The notes beneath the pieces were generated by a model. It saw nothing but the letters and a program-made list of their open reading frames with translations. It was not told the origin of the DNA and did no database searches. Position numbers and translations under genes: made by a program. Below are positions 1-11,393 of a stretch of 64,000 bases of DNA, in pieces. This stretch comes from Chloranthus sessilifolius (Eukaryota > Streptophyta > Magnoliopsida > Chloranthales > Chloranthaceae). Each line of letters starts with the position of its first letter. Position 1 is the first letter of the stretch. The DNA lies in contig CM037598.1 in NCBI GenBank assembly GCA_021018995.1, positions 65,056,671 to 65,120,670 of the forward strand. Direction: 5' to 3'.

Positions 1-2200
1 GCTACGTTATCATCATTGAGGAGAAAGAATTCAACCCATCTCTCTGCCATGATTCAATCCCTTAAGGTTATAACCTGTCCACTCAAATGGTCACAGACTA
101 TCCCATAGGGGAACCACAATCCAGGGATGGGTCAAAACAAGTTAATCATTGTAGGTACTATTTCATCCAGGCTACCAGCTTAAGAATCTATAGGGAACCT
201 CAACCTCTAAAGCTCTATGTGTGGGGCTAAGGCTGCATAGGACCATGATAGCCCAGACACAGAACCAGCAAGAGATTGAGTACAATCTTTGATCTAGCTG
301 TCCATTGCTTGAGTGAGGCTACAATGGTCCAGTCACAAGCCTACAATCTCTATAACCAGATCAGATCTAACATCTGATAGCGGATCTATACAAATATAGG
401 GGAGTCTGCCTCTGTACAATCTCCCACCAGGCTAATACAAGCTCAGGTGCAAAGAAGAAGGATCCATCTTGGATCGGTGGATTAGAATCACCCTAAGGCT
501 ATAACCTGTCCACTTGAATGGTCACAGACTATCCCATAGGCTATCCTCCTCACGGAGCTCAAGACAAAACAAGAATATCGCTGCCACCACCATGATCACA
601 AGGCTACCAGCTCAAACTCCCATGGGGATTTCAGATCTAGTGGGTCCTGTGGTGGGGCTAAGGTTGTATATGACCATGATAGCCCAGACACACAGATCAC
701 TTGGATCTGAGTGGCCCTTAGAATCAGTCCTCCATTGCTTTGAATCGTAGCCAAAGCAATGGCGGATCACAAGGCAGCAGTCTTGCACAGAGCAGATCAC
801 ATTCAAACACAAATCCCACAAAGTACAAATCCTATTACAAAACTTCCATTAAACTAGTTCAAAATGCATACAAAGACTTAGCCAGCAAGTGCTGGACTAT
901 GGAGAGAAGGAAAAAGAAAAAGAAAATTACTTACAGCTACAAAAGAAAAGAAAAAAATGATCTCAGATCAAATCTCCAAGAGATGAGATGTGTTCCCAGA
1001 TCTGTTCCGAGATATTCTAAGATTTTCCAGCCTTTCAAACCACTAAGTATGGGTTTATATAGCAGTGGTGTGGCGGTGCATTAGGGTTAGGAAACCTTAA
1101 TTTTAACGATGCCACGTGGCCTAATAGTGATCCTTGGATGCCTCGGGGCGTATGCACGAAGATTTAAGCGTGAGAGTGCGTGCCCTAATCGCTAGAAATT
1201 CTCAAAAGGTCCTCTACTGAAGAGATGGAAGTTGAAGTTCAGAGCTTCGCTAGGTAGCTATAGTTTCCCAGACTTGTCACGTGGTAGCTCTTACTCTTCG
1301 CGAGGATGGTTTGACATTGAAGCTTCAACCGTCGCGAGGTTGCCTTGGTTTGCTCTTCAGGCAGTCTCGCGATAGAGAATTGCGCTCTCGCTGGATTGGG
1401 CTTCGTGAGGTTGAGCAGACATCAAAGCCTTAGATGTCGCGGGGTTAGAGTTCAAGCAGTCGCGAGGTAGCTGAGCATTCGCTGGGTTGATCTTCGCGAG
1501 GATGGATTTGAATAGCGCGAGAACTTCGCGAGCACTTCTCTTCAATGGACTTCGCGAGTTTCCTCGCGAGGCTCTAATGAGTTCTGAACTGCACGAGGTT
1601 CATGTCTTAATTGATCTTCACGAGGATGGCTCTATCTTCGCGAGGATGCTTTCTTCTTGAATAGCACGAGAACTATGCGAGGAGTTCTCTTCTGATATTT
1701 ACATCCCGCGGCTACTGTGCGACAGTTGCGCGAAGCATCTTTTGAAGCTCTCTCTCCATAGCCATTCTGAGCGAACTGCGCGAGGTTGAGAGAGGTCTGC
1801 TTTGAACTGCGCGAGACTACGCGATGTGTTCTACTCTTGAGCTTCGCGAGAGCTGCGTGAGTTTGTGCTTCTGAAGCTCTTCAGTCACTCAACTGCGCAA
1901 GAAGTTGTTGTAAAGTCTTGCAAAGCTCAGTTGGACTGCGCGAGGCATATTTCTCCTGAATCCTCTAAAGCTTGGGTTAGCTGCGCGAGGCTCATTTTAG
2001 GTCTGGATTCAGAGTTCATCCTTCTGAGGGACTTCTGGTGCCAAAACAAGCTCCTTAGCAGGATTCCTGACCTTATTTCACTGCTGATTATTATCTACAT
2101 AAAACACTTAACAAGAACTTATTAGATGGCTAAGGGTCTAATCAAAGGTTAAGTTAAGGGGTGAAAAGTGGTACTTTTCAGGTCTTAATACCTAGCACAC
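1..2200 (-). mobile_element. Athila-type LTR, cut by the window edge
   Basis: Read on the minus strand, the LTR begins near 2200 and contains the family start motif CTGAAAAGTACCACTTTTCA at about 2164-2183, shared with the LTRs at 11394 and 24871. Inside are the marker phrase CTGTCCACTTGAATGGTCAC (twice: 73-92 with two base differences, and 507-526) and a TCGCGA-rich array. No polypurine tract precedes it at 2200, so it is a 5' LTR or a solo LTR whose body would lie left of position 1. It is an old fossil; no coding capacity is seen. Confidence 0.7.
1220..2010. repeat. TCGCGAGG palindrome-motif array inside an LTR
   Basis: The motif TTCGCGAGG or TGCGCGAGG and close variants (GCGCGAG, TCGTGAGG, ACGAGG) recurs at irregular 20-60 bp spacing about 25-30 times, usually followed by TTG, ATG or CTC. 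TCGCGA is its own reverse complement. It occupies the same part of the LTR that carries TCGATA/TCGACA motifs in the other Athila LTRs of this window. Confidence 0.75.
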
Positions 2201-4051
2201 ATGCCCCACTGCGATAGCATGCACACATAAGATATCACCCTAATATCCAATCCCATCATAATAAATTAACCATACCCTCATGTCCCATCGTGCAAATATC
2301 CTACCAACATCCCATCGTGCAAATATCCCACTAGCATCCCATCACTACTTGCGATCACTCAACAACCCATAGTGAACATCACTACCTGAAAACAAAAAAA
2401 GCTCAGATAGCACATGCCACGCCGTATGATAAAAAGAGGGAAAGCTTTATCGTGACCCATCGCTAAGGCAAAGGGTTCTGTCTCTCTCCCGAATTGATTC
2501 TCATGTTCCACCAGGACTCACCCAGCACGTAGCCAAAGAAGGGAGAATCCCCAGGTCTCATCGCGATATTATTTCTCCCAAGATATTACATCACAACTGC
2601 CAAACCCTGCCACAGCAGACCTGAAGAGAAGAAATCTCCAAAGTTCCATCGCGGTACCACCCCCAACAACCCATCAGTCCCGTCGCAGACCATACAAGCT
2701 ACGCACAATCCAGGTAAGTATCACCCCCAGGTAAGTACTACCCACTTTTCTTATTTTACTTGATATTCCTCGTATAAATATAGTTAGCTATGATTAAGTC
2801 AAAATGTTTGCAAAACCCGTCTCTCGACTCGCGAATCACTGTAGTCCTCCCATAAGAGACAATCATCAGTACTCACCGAAAAGGTTAGACGGAGTATCCA
2901 GCATGCCAAGTGTCACGTTGACAACCATAATAATGGTCAGGTTCATAAATCCCATACCAGTGGATCTGCTTAGCGACGTCTCAGAAGCCACTTTTTCTTC
3001 TGTTTTACCACCGAATTGATCTTAAGTTAAAATCCCTAAAATTTCAAATTTTTAAAACTCCCAAATTTTCAAAATCCCCTTACTAAAAGAAAAGGCAAAA
3101 AAAAAAGAGAAAGAGAAGAAGAGAAGAACAAAGCAATAAGATAAATAGACCCAACTCACCTTTCTTTAAATACCAAAAAATAAAAAATGATTAAGCGCCC
3201 CACCACCCGCGCATAATAAATTACACTTAAACCTAACCTTTAACCCCTAAGACCCCCTAAACTCGCAATCAAGCGCATATCTCACTGCGCAGAATTGGAT
3301 CAAGCGCACACTCCACTGCGCAGAATCATTTATTCAGACACATTTGGACTAGAATTCCCCAATTAAGACCCCCTGAATTCACAATCAAGCGCATATCCTA
3401 CTACGCAAAATTGGATCAAGCGCACACTCCACTGCACAGAATCGTTTATTCAGACACATTAGCACTAGAATTCCCAACTTAGAGGCCGACTCCAGATTAA
3501 TCAAGCGCGCGTGCCACTGCGCAGAATTCAATTGAGCACACCTAACAAGACCCCCAACTAATCTCGCCCAAATCGGCCATTCTCTTAGAAAACTAAACAT
3601 TGAGTACATTTAATCTAAAAACTTACAAACACCTATTGAAAAAGGAATGTCTGACGCACATTGGTGTGAGCAATGATGTGTCCGATCTGACATGACTTAC
3701 AAAAGCCTTTGATATTATATGATACTTCATTTTATTATTATCGGTCCCTAGACCTTATTTTGGATATTTGATTGATGCCCCGATACCTCGATTGCATAAA
3801 ATCCCTCTGTTAGCCCGCGCCATGCGGCGAGATGGGCCATACACCCACAAACCTGGAATATGCCCTTCGACAGCTACCATTTGCCCTTCAAATGCTCTAT
3901 TTTAGCTTGCACTGATAGATAAGAAAGTCAAGCATGTCATGTCAGCATCCTTAATTCACAATTGTGATTTTCCAAGAGAAATGAGAAGATATCTTGAATG
4001 AGGGGTGTCTACTTCTTCAACGCATTCTTACTTCGCAAGAGTACGCCGAAG
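2201..4051 (+). mobile_element. 3' non-coding region of a Tat-like element
   Basis: No convincing ORF. The stretch holds short CATCGTGCAAATATCC repeats (2288-2330), a purine- and pyrimidine-rich part (2990-3180), GCGCA/TGCGC hairpin repeats (3262-3525), and ends in a purine-rich tract, CGAAGAGGGGCATC (4038-4051), directly before an LTR-like TGTTGACACCCCC. This layout (tail, polypurine tract, LTR) fits the end of a Ty3/gypsy Tat-type element in plus orientation. Confidence 0.5.
3262..3525. repeat. GCGCA...TGCGC hairpin repeats
   Basis: Five short units AAGCGCA-N8-TGCGCAG or close variants, at about 3272, 3304, 3387, 3417 and 3502. They are arranged in a larger direct repeat of about 115 bp (3267-3381 and 3382-3480). 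The arms GCGCA and TGCGC can pair over an 8-nt loop. Some copies have lost one arm. Confidence 0.65.
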
Positions 4052-6625
4052 AGGGGCATCTGTTGACACCCCCATTCTGCCCTCTCGGAATATACAAATT
4101 TGTTCGATCAACCTTTGACCCCGTACCCCTAACGTGGGAACGATGCACTGAAATAATAGTACATGGCTGAACACAGGTTGAAATAATAGCTCTATGGCTC
4201 AGATCCCGACATAGGCAGACTATATACTAAAACAATAGTATGTAGTCGGAATGCAGACTGAAATAATAGTCTTGCATTTCAGACCCCTTTTGCCTTCATA
4301 TGGGACCATATACTGAAACAATAGTATATGGCTGAACACAGGCTGAAACAATATTTCTGTGGCTCAGGCCCCATACCTCCGATGTGGGAACCATGCACTG
4401 AAATAATAGTACATGGTTGAACACAGGCTGAAACAATAGCTTTGTGGCTCAGATCCCGTTATAGGGAGACTATATACTAAAATAATAGTACATAGTCGAA
4501 ATGCAAGCTGAAACAATAGCTTGGCATTTCAAGCCCGACCTGGACTCGGACAACCCCTAATTAAGCACCTAAAACCACGCACTCAATTTGATCGCACGCC
4601 AAATCACAAGTGTGCAATCAATCCCTTCTCAGACCAGACTTCCTTTCCCAAACTAACTCGAGACTCGATCACGCGCTAGACACAAGACGCGTGATCGAAT
4701 TAAGTGATCCACCACCAGTGCGCAATTGCCCTACGCCTGGCCTAGCCTCACCATCCTTGACCCTAAGTCTCTTCAATTAAACACTTCGAGAGTGGTGCTT
4801 AATTGGATTACGCACCCTAAAATGGGCGCGCAATTAGTTCTAACGCTATTAGGACTAGGAAACTCGATGAGCAAGTCAGTCGGTCACTCACTGAGTTGGT
4901 GAATGACTCAAAGTGATTAAGCACCAGGAGACCAACGCACAAATTTATTAAATGCCTTAAACAGGAGCTTAATTAGAAAAAAATCTATAAAAGATTATTT
5001 TCTTAATTCGCCTGAGGGAGGCTGGCAATTTTCGAGAGAGAACGAATTTTTTTGGGAATCCAAAACTAGAGAACTCCAAGGACAAACCCATAGAGCAACC
5101 TACTCATGATTTCGAAATTCAAGCGCTAGATCTTCGAGATTTCTCTCTGTAGCCCCGACCCTAGGTAAGAATTTAATTTTTCATTCATGACCATAACTTC
5201 TAGTCTCTAGATTTATGAATTCTATAGGTTTTAATTTTCAGTCCGAGACCGTAGCACCCTTTTCAGACCGCAATTTTTTATATCTGGTTCGAATTCTTCG
5301 AATTCAAAACCAGTCCTTAATCCGACGGTTTAATTTACTGACCCTAGGCTTTAATTATGTTCTAAAATATTAATCTACAGTCCTATCATTACTTTCTGGT
5401 TCTAGGTCTAAGACTCTAGAACCAGTCCTTAATCATACGGTCTAATCTTCTGATTTTGAACCCGAATTCAGTCCTAGAAATTTAGATTTTAATTTTATTT
5501 CCTTATTTAATATTTCTAAAAATCCTAAATATTAATTTCATTTTCCATAATTCTAGTTCATAGTTTAATTCATAATTATTATTCTGAAATCGACTCTAAA
5601 AAATCTATAAAAATACTATTTTATCATAACGAATCCAATTTATCTTTAATCTTAGCCAGCCGATATGCCCAAGGGAGCTTACAAAGGGTACTCGGGAATG
5701 AGGCCAATCCTCCTTAACATAGCTGGCCCAAAACCCCCTTTTTTTAAAGAATTCTAGAATCAATTAATTACTTTTTCTTATCTTTTAGTATAATTAATTA
5801 GTAGATCTATTTTATTTCAGCATAATAAATTAATTAAGTTAATTAGATTTTAATATGATTGATTAATTTCTTTAAATCATATTTTAATTGGTTAATTTCT
5901 TGCTTTAATTAGAATTTCAGTCTAATTAATTCATTGCTTAAATTAGAGTTTTAGTAGAATCAGTTCTCTATTTTAATTAGAATTCTAGTAAGACTGTTAT
6001 TTTTGTTTTAATTAGAATTCCAATACAACTAGTATACTTGCTCTACTTAGAATTTTAGTACAACTAACATGCTCAATTTAATTAAAGTTTCACCAGAACT
6101 ACTACATGTGCACTCCTAGTACAATTAGGAAACCTGATCACAATCAGACTTCTAATGGGATTAGGAGACTAAAATTAATCGAACTTCCAATGGGATCAGG
6201 ACACTTAATTAATTAGACTTTCAATAAGGATAGGAATAGTAAAAATTAATTGGACTCTTAATAGGATTAGAATAAATCCCTACAACTAAATTCATAACAA
6301 AATTAGGGAAGTCTAAACTAATCAGAACTATAACAATAACGGGAAATAAAAGGAAAATTAAATTATCTAAATTATAAGAAAAGACAGCTGCTGACGTTCG
6401 CAGGTGGACGATTTAGTATAGAAGTAACCCATCCCCGCTCTCAAGCGTGATCATTGACATGTTACAACGTCGATAAATATCTGCAGCTGGTGATCGCAAT
6501 AAACTAAGAACCTTCCTAGAAAACCCTTTATTTTTAATATTCTAAGCACCACATCGCTAGAGTCCACTTGGACAAAATTGGAGCCACTTATTCAACGGGG
6601 CCCGAGAGGAATCCAGCGAAAGCAT
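4052..6625 (+). mobile_element. LTR of a Tat-like Ty3/gypsy element
   Basis: Starts TGTTGACACCCCC right after a polypurine tract. The far end (6560-6620) has GGAGCCACTTATTCAACGGG, a phrase of the type seen at the ends of plant Tat/Ogre LTRs. Between lie a hairpin array (4141-4530), an AT-rich middle (5160-6330) and no ORF. The right border is set by the start of minus-strand Athila gag sequence. Only one LTR is visible, so it is a partial or solo copy. Old. Confidence 0.5.
4141..4530. repeat. Array of about ten stem-loops with a constant loop
   Basis: Each unit has the form stem, GAAATAAT or GAAACAAT, complementary stem. Examples: CCATATACT/AGTATATGG at 4317-4342 (perfect 9 bp), GACTATATACT/AGTATGTAGTC at 4218-4247 (11 pairs, one wobble), ACCATGCACT/AGTACATGGT at 4390-4417 (9 of 10). 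Four stem types follow in order and the set is repeated once fully and once in part, so it is also a tandem repeat of about 150 bp. Confidence 0.8.
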
Positions 6626-8181
6626 GCACCAATAGCTGGGGCTGGTGCATTTTGATGCACAGGTTATAACATTGGTTGGGCCATAGGCTGTTGATATTGG
6701 GGCCTTGGGAAGAAATTCTACTAGTAAGGTTGAGCAGTTCTATAGGGCATTGGCTGCTCCTGGTTTTGGAAATTGTCCTACCTCCACCTCAGGTTGGGGT
6801 GGTTTCTCTAAGGATAACTAGCAGCTGGTTGCTGTCCAAAGGACTGAGCAGCATTAGCATGCTCCATAATCAGATCAAAAAATTGTATAGTAGAAGGACA
6901 TTCTTCAAGGGAGTGAGTGGGAGACTGACATATCAGACATGCCTCTTCCACTTTGGCAATTGGAGACTGCATTGCTCCCATCAACTTATCAAGTTTCTGA
7001 GTCAAATTATCTACCTTTATCTCCAAATCATTGTAACCATTGACCTCATACATTCTTCCTCTTATTGTATTCTCTTTCATCAATTTAGTTGAAGACTCAA
7101 TGTCCCTAGACAAGGTCTCCTGCTGCATTGAATTCTCTCCAATAACCTCAAACAACTCCAGGCTTCATCAGCTGTTTTATGAAGGTAAGTACCTCCATAA
7201 GAGGCATCCATCATATTTCTACTTTTTGGATCAATTCCGTGATAGAAACTTTGTACAAGTTGCCATTGAGGAATTTGGTGGTAGGGACATTGCCTTAACA
7301 ACTCTTTGAATCTTTCCCAAGCCTTATGGAAGCTTTCAGTTGAGAATTGAGAAAATGATATGATGCATTTTCTCAACTGACTTGTTCTAGACATGGGAAA
7401 GAACTTAGCCAAGAATTGACAATGCAGGTCATTCCAAGAGGTAATACTGTTGGTTGAGAGCATAGACAATCAGGCCCTTGCTTTATCCTTTAATGAAAAA
7501 GGAAAGAGCCTAAGCTTGGTGGCTTCCTCCCCCAAACTAGCAATATGAAAAGTAGTACACAAAGCAAGAAATTCATCAATATATTTGTATGGGTCCTCTT
7601 TACTCAATCCATGGAAAGAAGGTAACATCTGAATTGTTGAAGACTTGATCTCATAATTCTCCTCCACAGTAGAATATTATATAATAGAGGAGAATTGTAT
7701 GCACCAGGTGCATAATATTATCTCAACAATCTAGACTGCTCACCTATTTCAGCAGTCTCACAATTAACAACGGGTGTGTGTAGGGGATGCCTGAGTCTAA
7801 GAAGTCTCTCAACTTCAGGATCTAAAGGGACAATCTCAGGATTGAGAGATCTTCTACCAAGCATATACACAGTCGAAACAATATACAACACACAAAATTA
7901 CAGCACAGATTTTAGCAAACACAAATATAAACACACAGACAACTACTGCAGATCTAACAATTCACAGATCTAAAAATATAAAAGAGTAAGGAAATGCAAA
8001 CTCAGCACAACTTGCTCCTCCTTTTAGCAAAATTGCTTCTCTCAGCCACAGCTCCAAATCTGTAAAAATTCATAACACTACAAAAAATATACAGAAGCAA
8101 TTAATCAAACACAAAACAGACAATTACAAATCTAAAATCTAAAATAAGAATAACTTAGATCTACCAATTCTAAAAACATAG
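6626..8181 (-). mobile_element. Athila gag region and leader, minus strand
   Basis: Minus-strand translation shows a gag core (about 7080-7667: HGLSKEDPYKYIDEFLALC and the partner of the plus-strand Athila gag) and a CX2CX4HX4C zinc knuckle, CLICQSPTHSLEEC, near 6897-6947. It is nearly parallel to the gag at 13702-14940. The leader to the primer site lies at 7670-8181. No polymerase region follows it. The copy is a broken fossil with several breaks. Confidence 0.75.
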
Positions 8182-8200
8182 ATCCCCGACAGCGGCACTA
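8182..8200 (-). other. Primer-binding site (tRNA-Asp type)
   Basis: On the minus strand the sequence reads TAGTGCCGCTGTCGGGGAT, close to the tRNA-Asp complement used by Athila and to the site at 13374. It marks the inner edge of the minus-strand LTR at 8201-10925. Confidence 0.65.
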
Positions 8201-10925
8201 AAAACTTGTTTATTTTACCTTATAATTATTAAGATGCTAAAAATAGTAAACTAAAGGAAAAATTACAGCAGAAAGGAATTTGGACACCAAGGTAAAAACA
8301 CAGACTTACAAGAATTCAGGGCTATTACAGCAAGTTTTAAAAGGTAAGTACAAGTTTGTCCATAGGGAAATGTGTTAAAGAATATAGCAAATCTCTAGAT
8401 CTGCTTGTAGATCTAGCACTCTAACTTATTCTAACATAAAACAAAGAAAGAAAGAGAAAGAGGAGTGGTTTTTGGGATTGTCACTTTAAACTAAACTATA
8501 GAAAATTAAATCTAAATGTAACTGATCCAGAGATGAATAGAAAATAGATCTGGAGAAGAGAGAAAAGGTTTTGGGGAATTAAAATCAAATATGGAGAATA
8601 GCAGCTTGGGATTTAGTCTCACTGAAAATTGATTGATTAAACAACAATGTAGGGGATGGATATGTAGCTTTCCTCTATCTGCCTACAAGCACAGATGCAA
8701 GGTAGAATAATCCAATCTAAACCAGAGGGTTTAATTGATCTTAAGGCTATGATCTGTCCACTTCAATGGTCACAGATCATCCTAGGTATTTCTTCCAATC
8801 CTAAGGCTTCAATTAGAATAGGAAAACCACTATAGATGTTGTGGATGCAAGGCTACAAGGTCAGGCATCCATAGGAGCATTAAATCTAGGAAAATCTGAT
8901 GAAAATCAAAAGATCTACAGGTTAAATGAATGGGCATTCCCAAATACATAAATCTTATGAAATAAAAACTACAAAAATAAAAATGCAAATAATCCAAAAC
9001 TGATTAAAACACAGATTTAGGGAGATGGAGAAAAGGTTTAAAATCAAAAGAAGGAGAGTAGCAGCTAGGGATTTTGGTCTTTTACTAAAAATTGATTGGT
9101 TCATAGGTAGTGCAGGAAACTGATTTGTAATAATTCTTCATCTGGCTACAAGCTCAAATGCAAGGTATAAGAATCCAACCTAGACCAGAGGATTGAAGTG
9201 ATCCTAAGGCTATGATCTGTCCACTTTAATGGTCACAGATCATTCTAGAGATTCATCTAATTCAAGGGTCTTAATTTGAACAACTAAATCATTGCAGATG
9301 TTGTGGATGCAAGGCTACAAGCTCAGGCTTTCACAGGGATATTAGATCTAGGAAAATCAAATGGCAATCAAGAAATTTATGGATCCAAATTAACTTTACA
9401 TTCAACAATTACTGAATCAATACAACTTACAATCCAATTATTCTCAGATCTGCAATCTATGCATCATCTAATCCTGCTACAAAGCTTTGAACCTCTCAAT
9501 TTACAGCTCTCAACCTCACCCTAGCTACTAAAAGGGTGTAGCCAACCATGGTTGGTCTAAAGAGTGAATGGGGAAGAAGAAAGATGGAAGGAATTTTCAA
9601 ATTTTGGTTTGAGCTCTTTCAATTTTTGGATGGTTCTTCTATAAACTCCTCAGGCTTTTATAGTCTTCCTCTCTGTCGCTAGATTTGTTTCAGCCAATCA
9701 GAGCTCAAGGGAATAATTCTGTTATTTTGAGCTGCTGATATGGCCAATTTTACTTCTAGAAACTCTCCAGTAATTGGTCCAAACTAGACAGGTATATGTG
9801 AAGTGGTTAGAGAGTTCCCATTCTCGCCCATTTGTGTTCCAAAAATACCCCCAAGGGTTGTTAAAGTGCCTTGGAATGTGTGCACATACCACTGAAGGGA
9901 GCAACAGTCTCAGCTAGAACTGAGAAGTTCCCAAATCGAGCTTTGATAGGTTCAGGGAACCTCTCGATAGGTTCTGAGGCTTCTTTATGCTTCATTCGAC
10001 AGGTTGAAGTAGGCTTTTGACAAGTTGGATGGCTTCTCGATAGGATCTATTGCATTGTTTAATAGGGGACCTCAAAACCTCCCTGCTGTCTTAGCTTCAG
10101 CCAGCCTATCGACAAGTTATAATTCAACCTGTCGACATCTTATACAGCTCTAGTTGAGATTTCGACAAGTTTAGTACTATTGTTCAACAGGTTGACTCAG
10201 CCTCGCGCAGCTTTAGGTAAGTCCTCGCTAGGTTGGGTTTGTCTGCTCGCTAGGTTCAGGGGAACCTATCGACAGGTTCTTCTTTTCTATTCTGAACCTC
10301 ACGAGATCCCCTGCATCTCCAGGTAAGTCCTCGACAGGTTGCAACACACCACTCGACAGGTTCTTTCAACTTGTCGACAGCTTCATTTTTCTCTCTTAGA
10401 ACCTATCGATGAGTTCTCATTCAGCTTTTAGGCATCTCGATAGGATGCTTCCTTTGGCTTCCACTCCTCGATAGGTTCTAGGAACTTGTCGATCTCTTCA
10501 TATCCAAGCATCCAAACCTGTCGACAGGTTGAATTAACCTCTCGACAGGTTATAGCCTTTGCTTCCACAACTGGCACATAGCCCTGGGGTGTTGTTCATC
10601 TATTCAGCAATCAGCACCTTTTTGAGAGGTTCAATCTTCATCTATTATAGCTGCTCTTGCTCCCAAGTGTACCCAATTGGACACATGGCATTCCCATAGA
10701 CTATTGAGGCTCTGTGGACTGCTTGATTGGCTAGCTTTTTGGGTTGCATGAGCACATGATGAGGCAGCAGATCTCTTCTTTGGCATTTTTAGATGGATGT
10801 CTGCACTATGACTATATTTTATTGCTTAACTCTAAAAACATACTCAAAACATATTATTAGTCAACTCAAAGGTTCATCAAAGGTCAGGTTAGGAGATGAA
10901 AAATGATATTTTTCACTACTCAACA
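8201..10925 (-). mobile_element. Athila LTR, minus strand
   Basis: On the minus strand it begins TGTTGAGTAGTG at 10925, just after a purine tract (CTTAGGTTTGGGAGTG), and ends at the primer site near 8200. At about 2.7 kb it is longer than the 2.0-kb plus-strand LTR. Part of the excess is an internal duplication: the segments 8590-9050 and 9055-9370 align along their length, each with the phrase CTATGATCTGTCCACTT. The U3 side (9940-10560) is full of TCGACAGG/TCGATAGG motifs. Confidence 0.7.
9940..10560. repeat. TCGACAGG/TCGATAGG motif array in the minus-strand LTR
   Basis: About twenty copies of CTCGATAGG, CTCGACAGG, TGTCGACAGG and rarer CTCGCTAGG. Several are full palindromes, such as ACCTGTCGACAGGT. 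Spacing is irregular at 15-50 bp. Confidence 0.75.
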
Positions 10926-11393
10926 CACTCCCAAACCTAAGTTTTGCTAGTCCCTGAGCAAAGGAGAAATTAAAAACAATTATTGAAAATGTGAGGGATC
11001 TAGAGGGTGCTGGGGCTGGTGCACTTTGATGCACAGGTTGTGCCATTGGTTGGGCCATAGTCTGCTAGTATTGGGGTCTTGTTGTCTACCCCTGTTGTGC
11101 TTTGGTTATTGTGTGGTGGAAACCAATTAAAAATAAAGTAAAATAAAAGAATGGATTAAGCATAATTAGAGTAATCGTAGACCTGCAAGATACAAAGCCT
11201 ATTGTAACAAGTTTTGATAAGTAAGAGTTTGTCCCACAGAGAAATTGAGCTAGAACCCAAAATTGGCTATAATAGTAGGCCTCCAGATCTGGCTATAGAT
11301 CTGACAATCCTAAAAAAAGGGAGCTGGGTGTCACAACTACACTAAATTAATCTTAAAAATAGAGAAATAAAATGTAGCCCTATTGTTAATCTC
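10926..11393 (-). mobile_element. Shortened Athila internal piece and LTR fragment, minus strand
   Basis: The minus strand carries an LTR-like fragment (about 11393 to 11150, related to the 3' part of the LTR at 8201-8600), the C-terminal part of gag (about 11090-10985, reading MAQPVHQSAPAPAPSRSL), and then the polypurine end at 10926-10950. There is no polymerase. Together with 8201-10925 and 6626-8181 it looks like LTR, short body, LTR, second body: a recombinant, non-autonomous Athila derivative. Confidence 0.6.
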
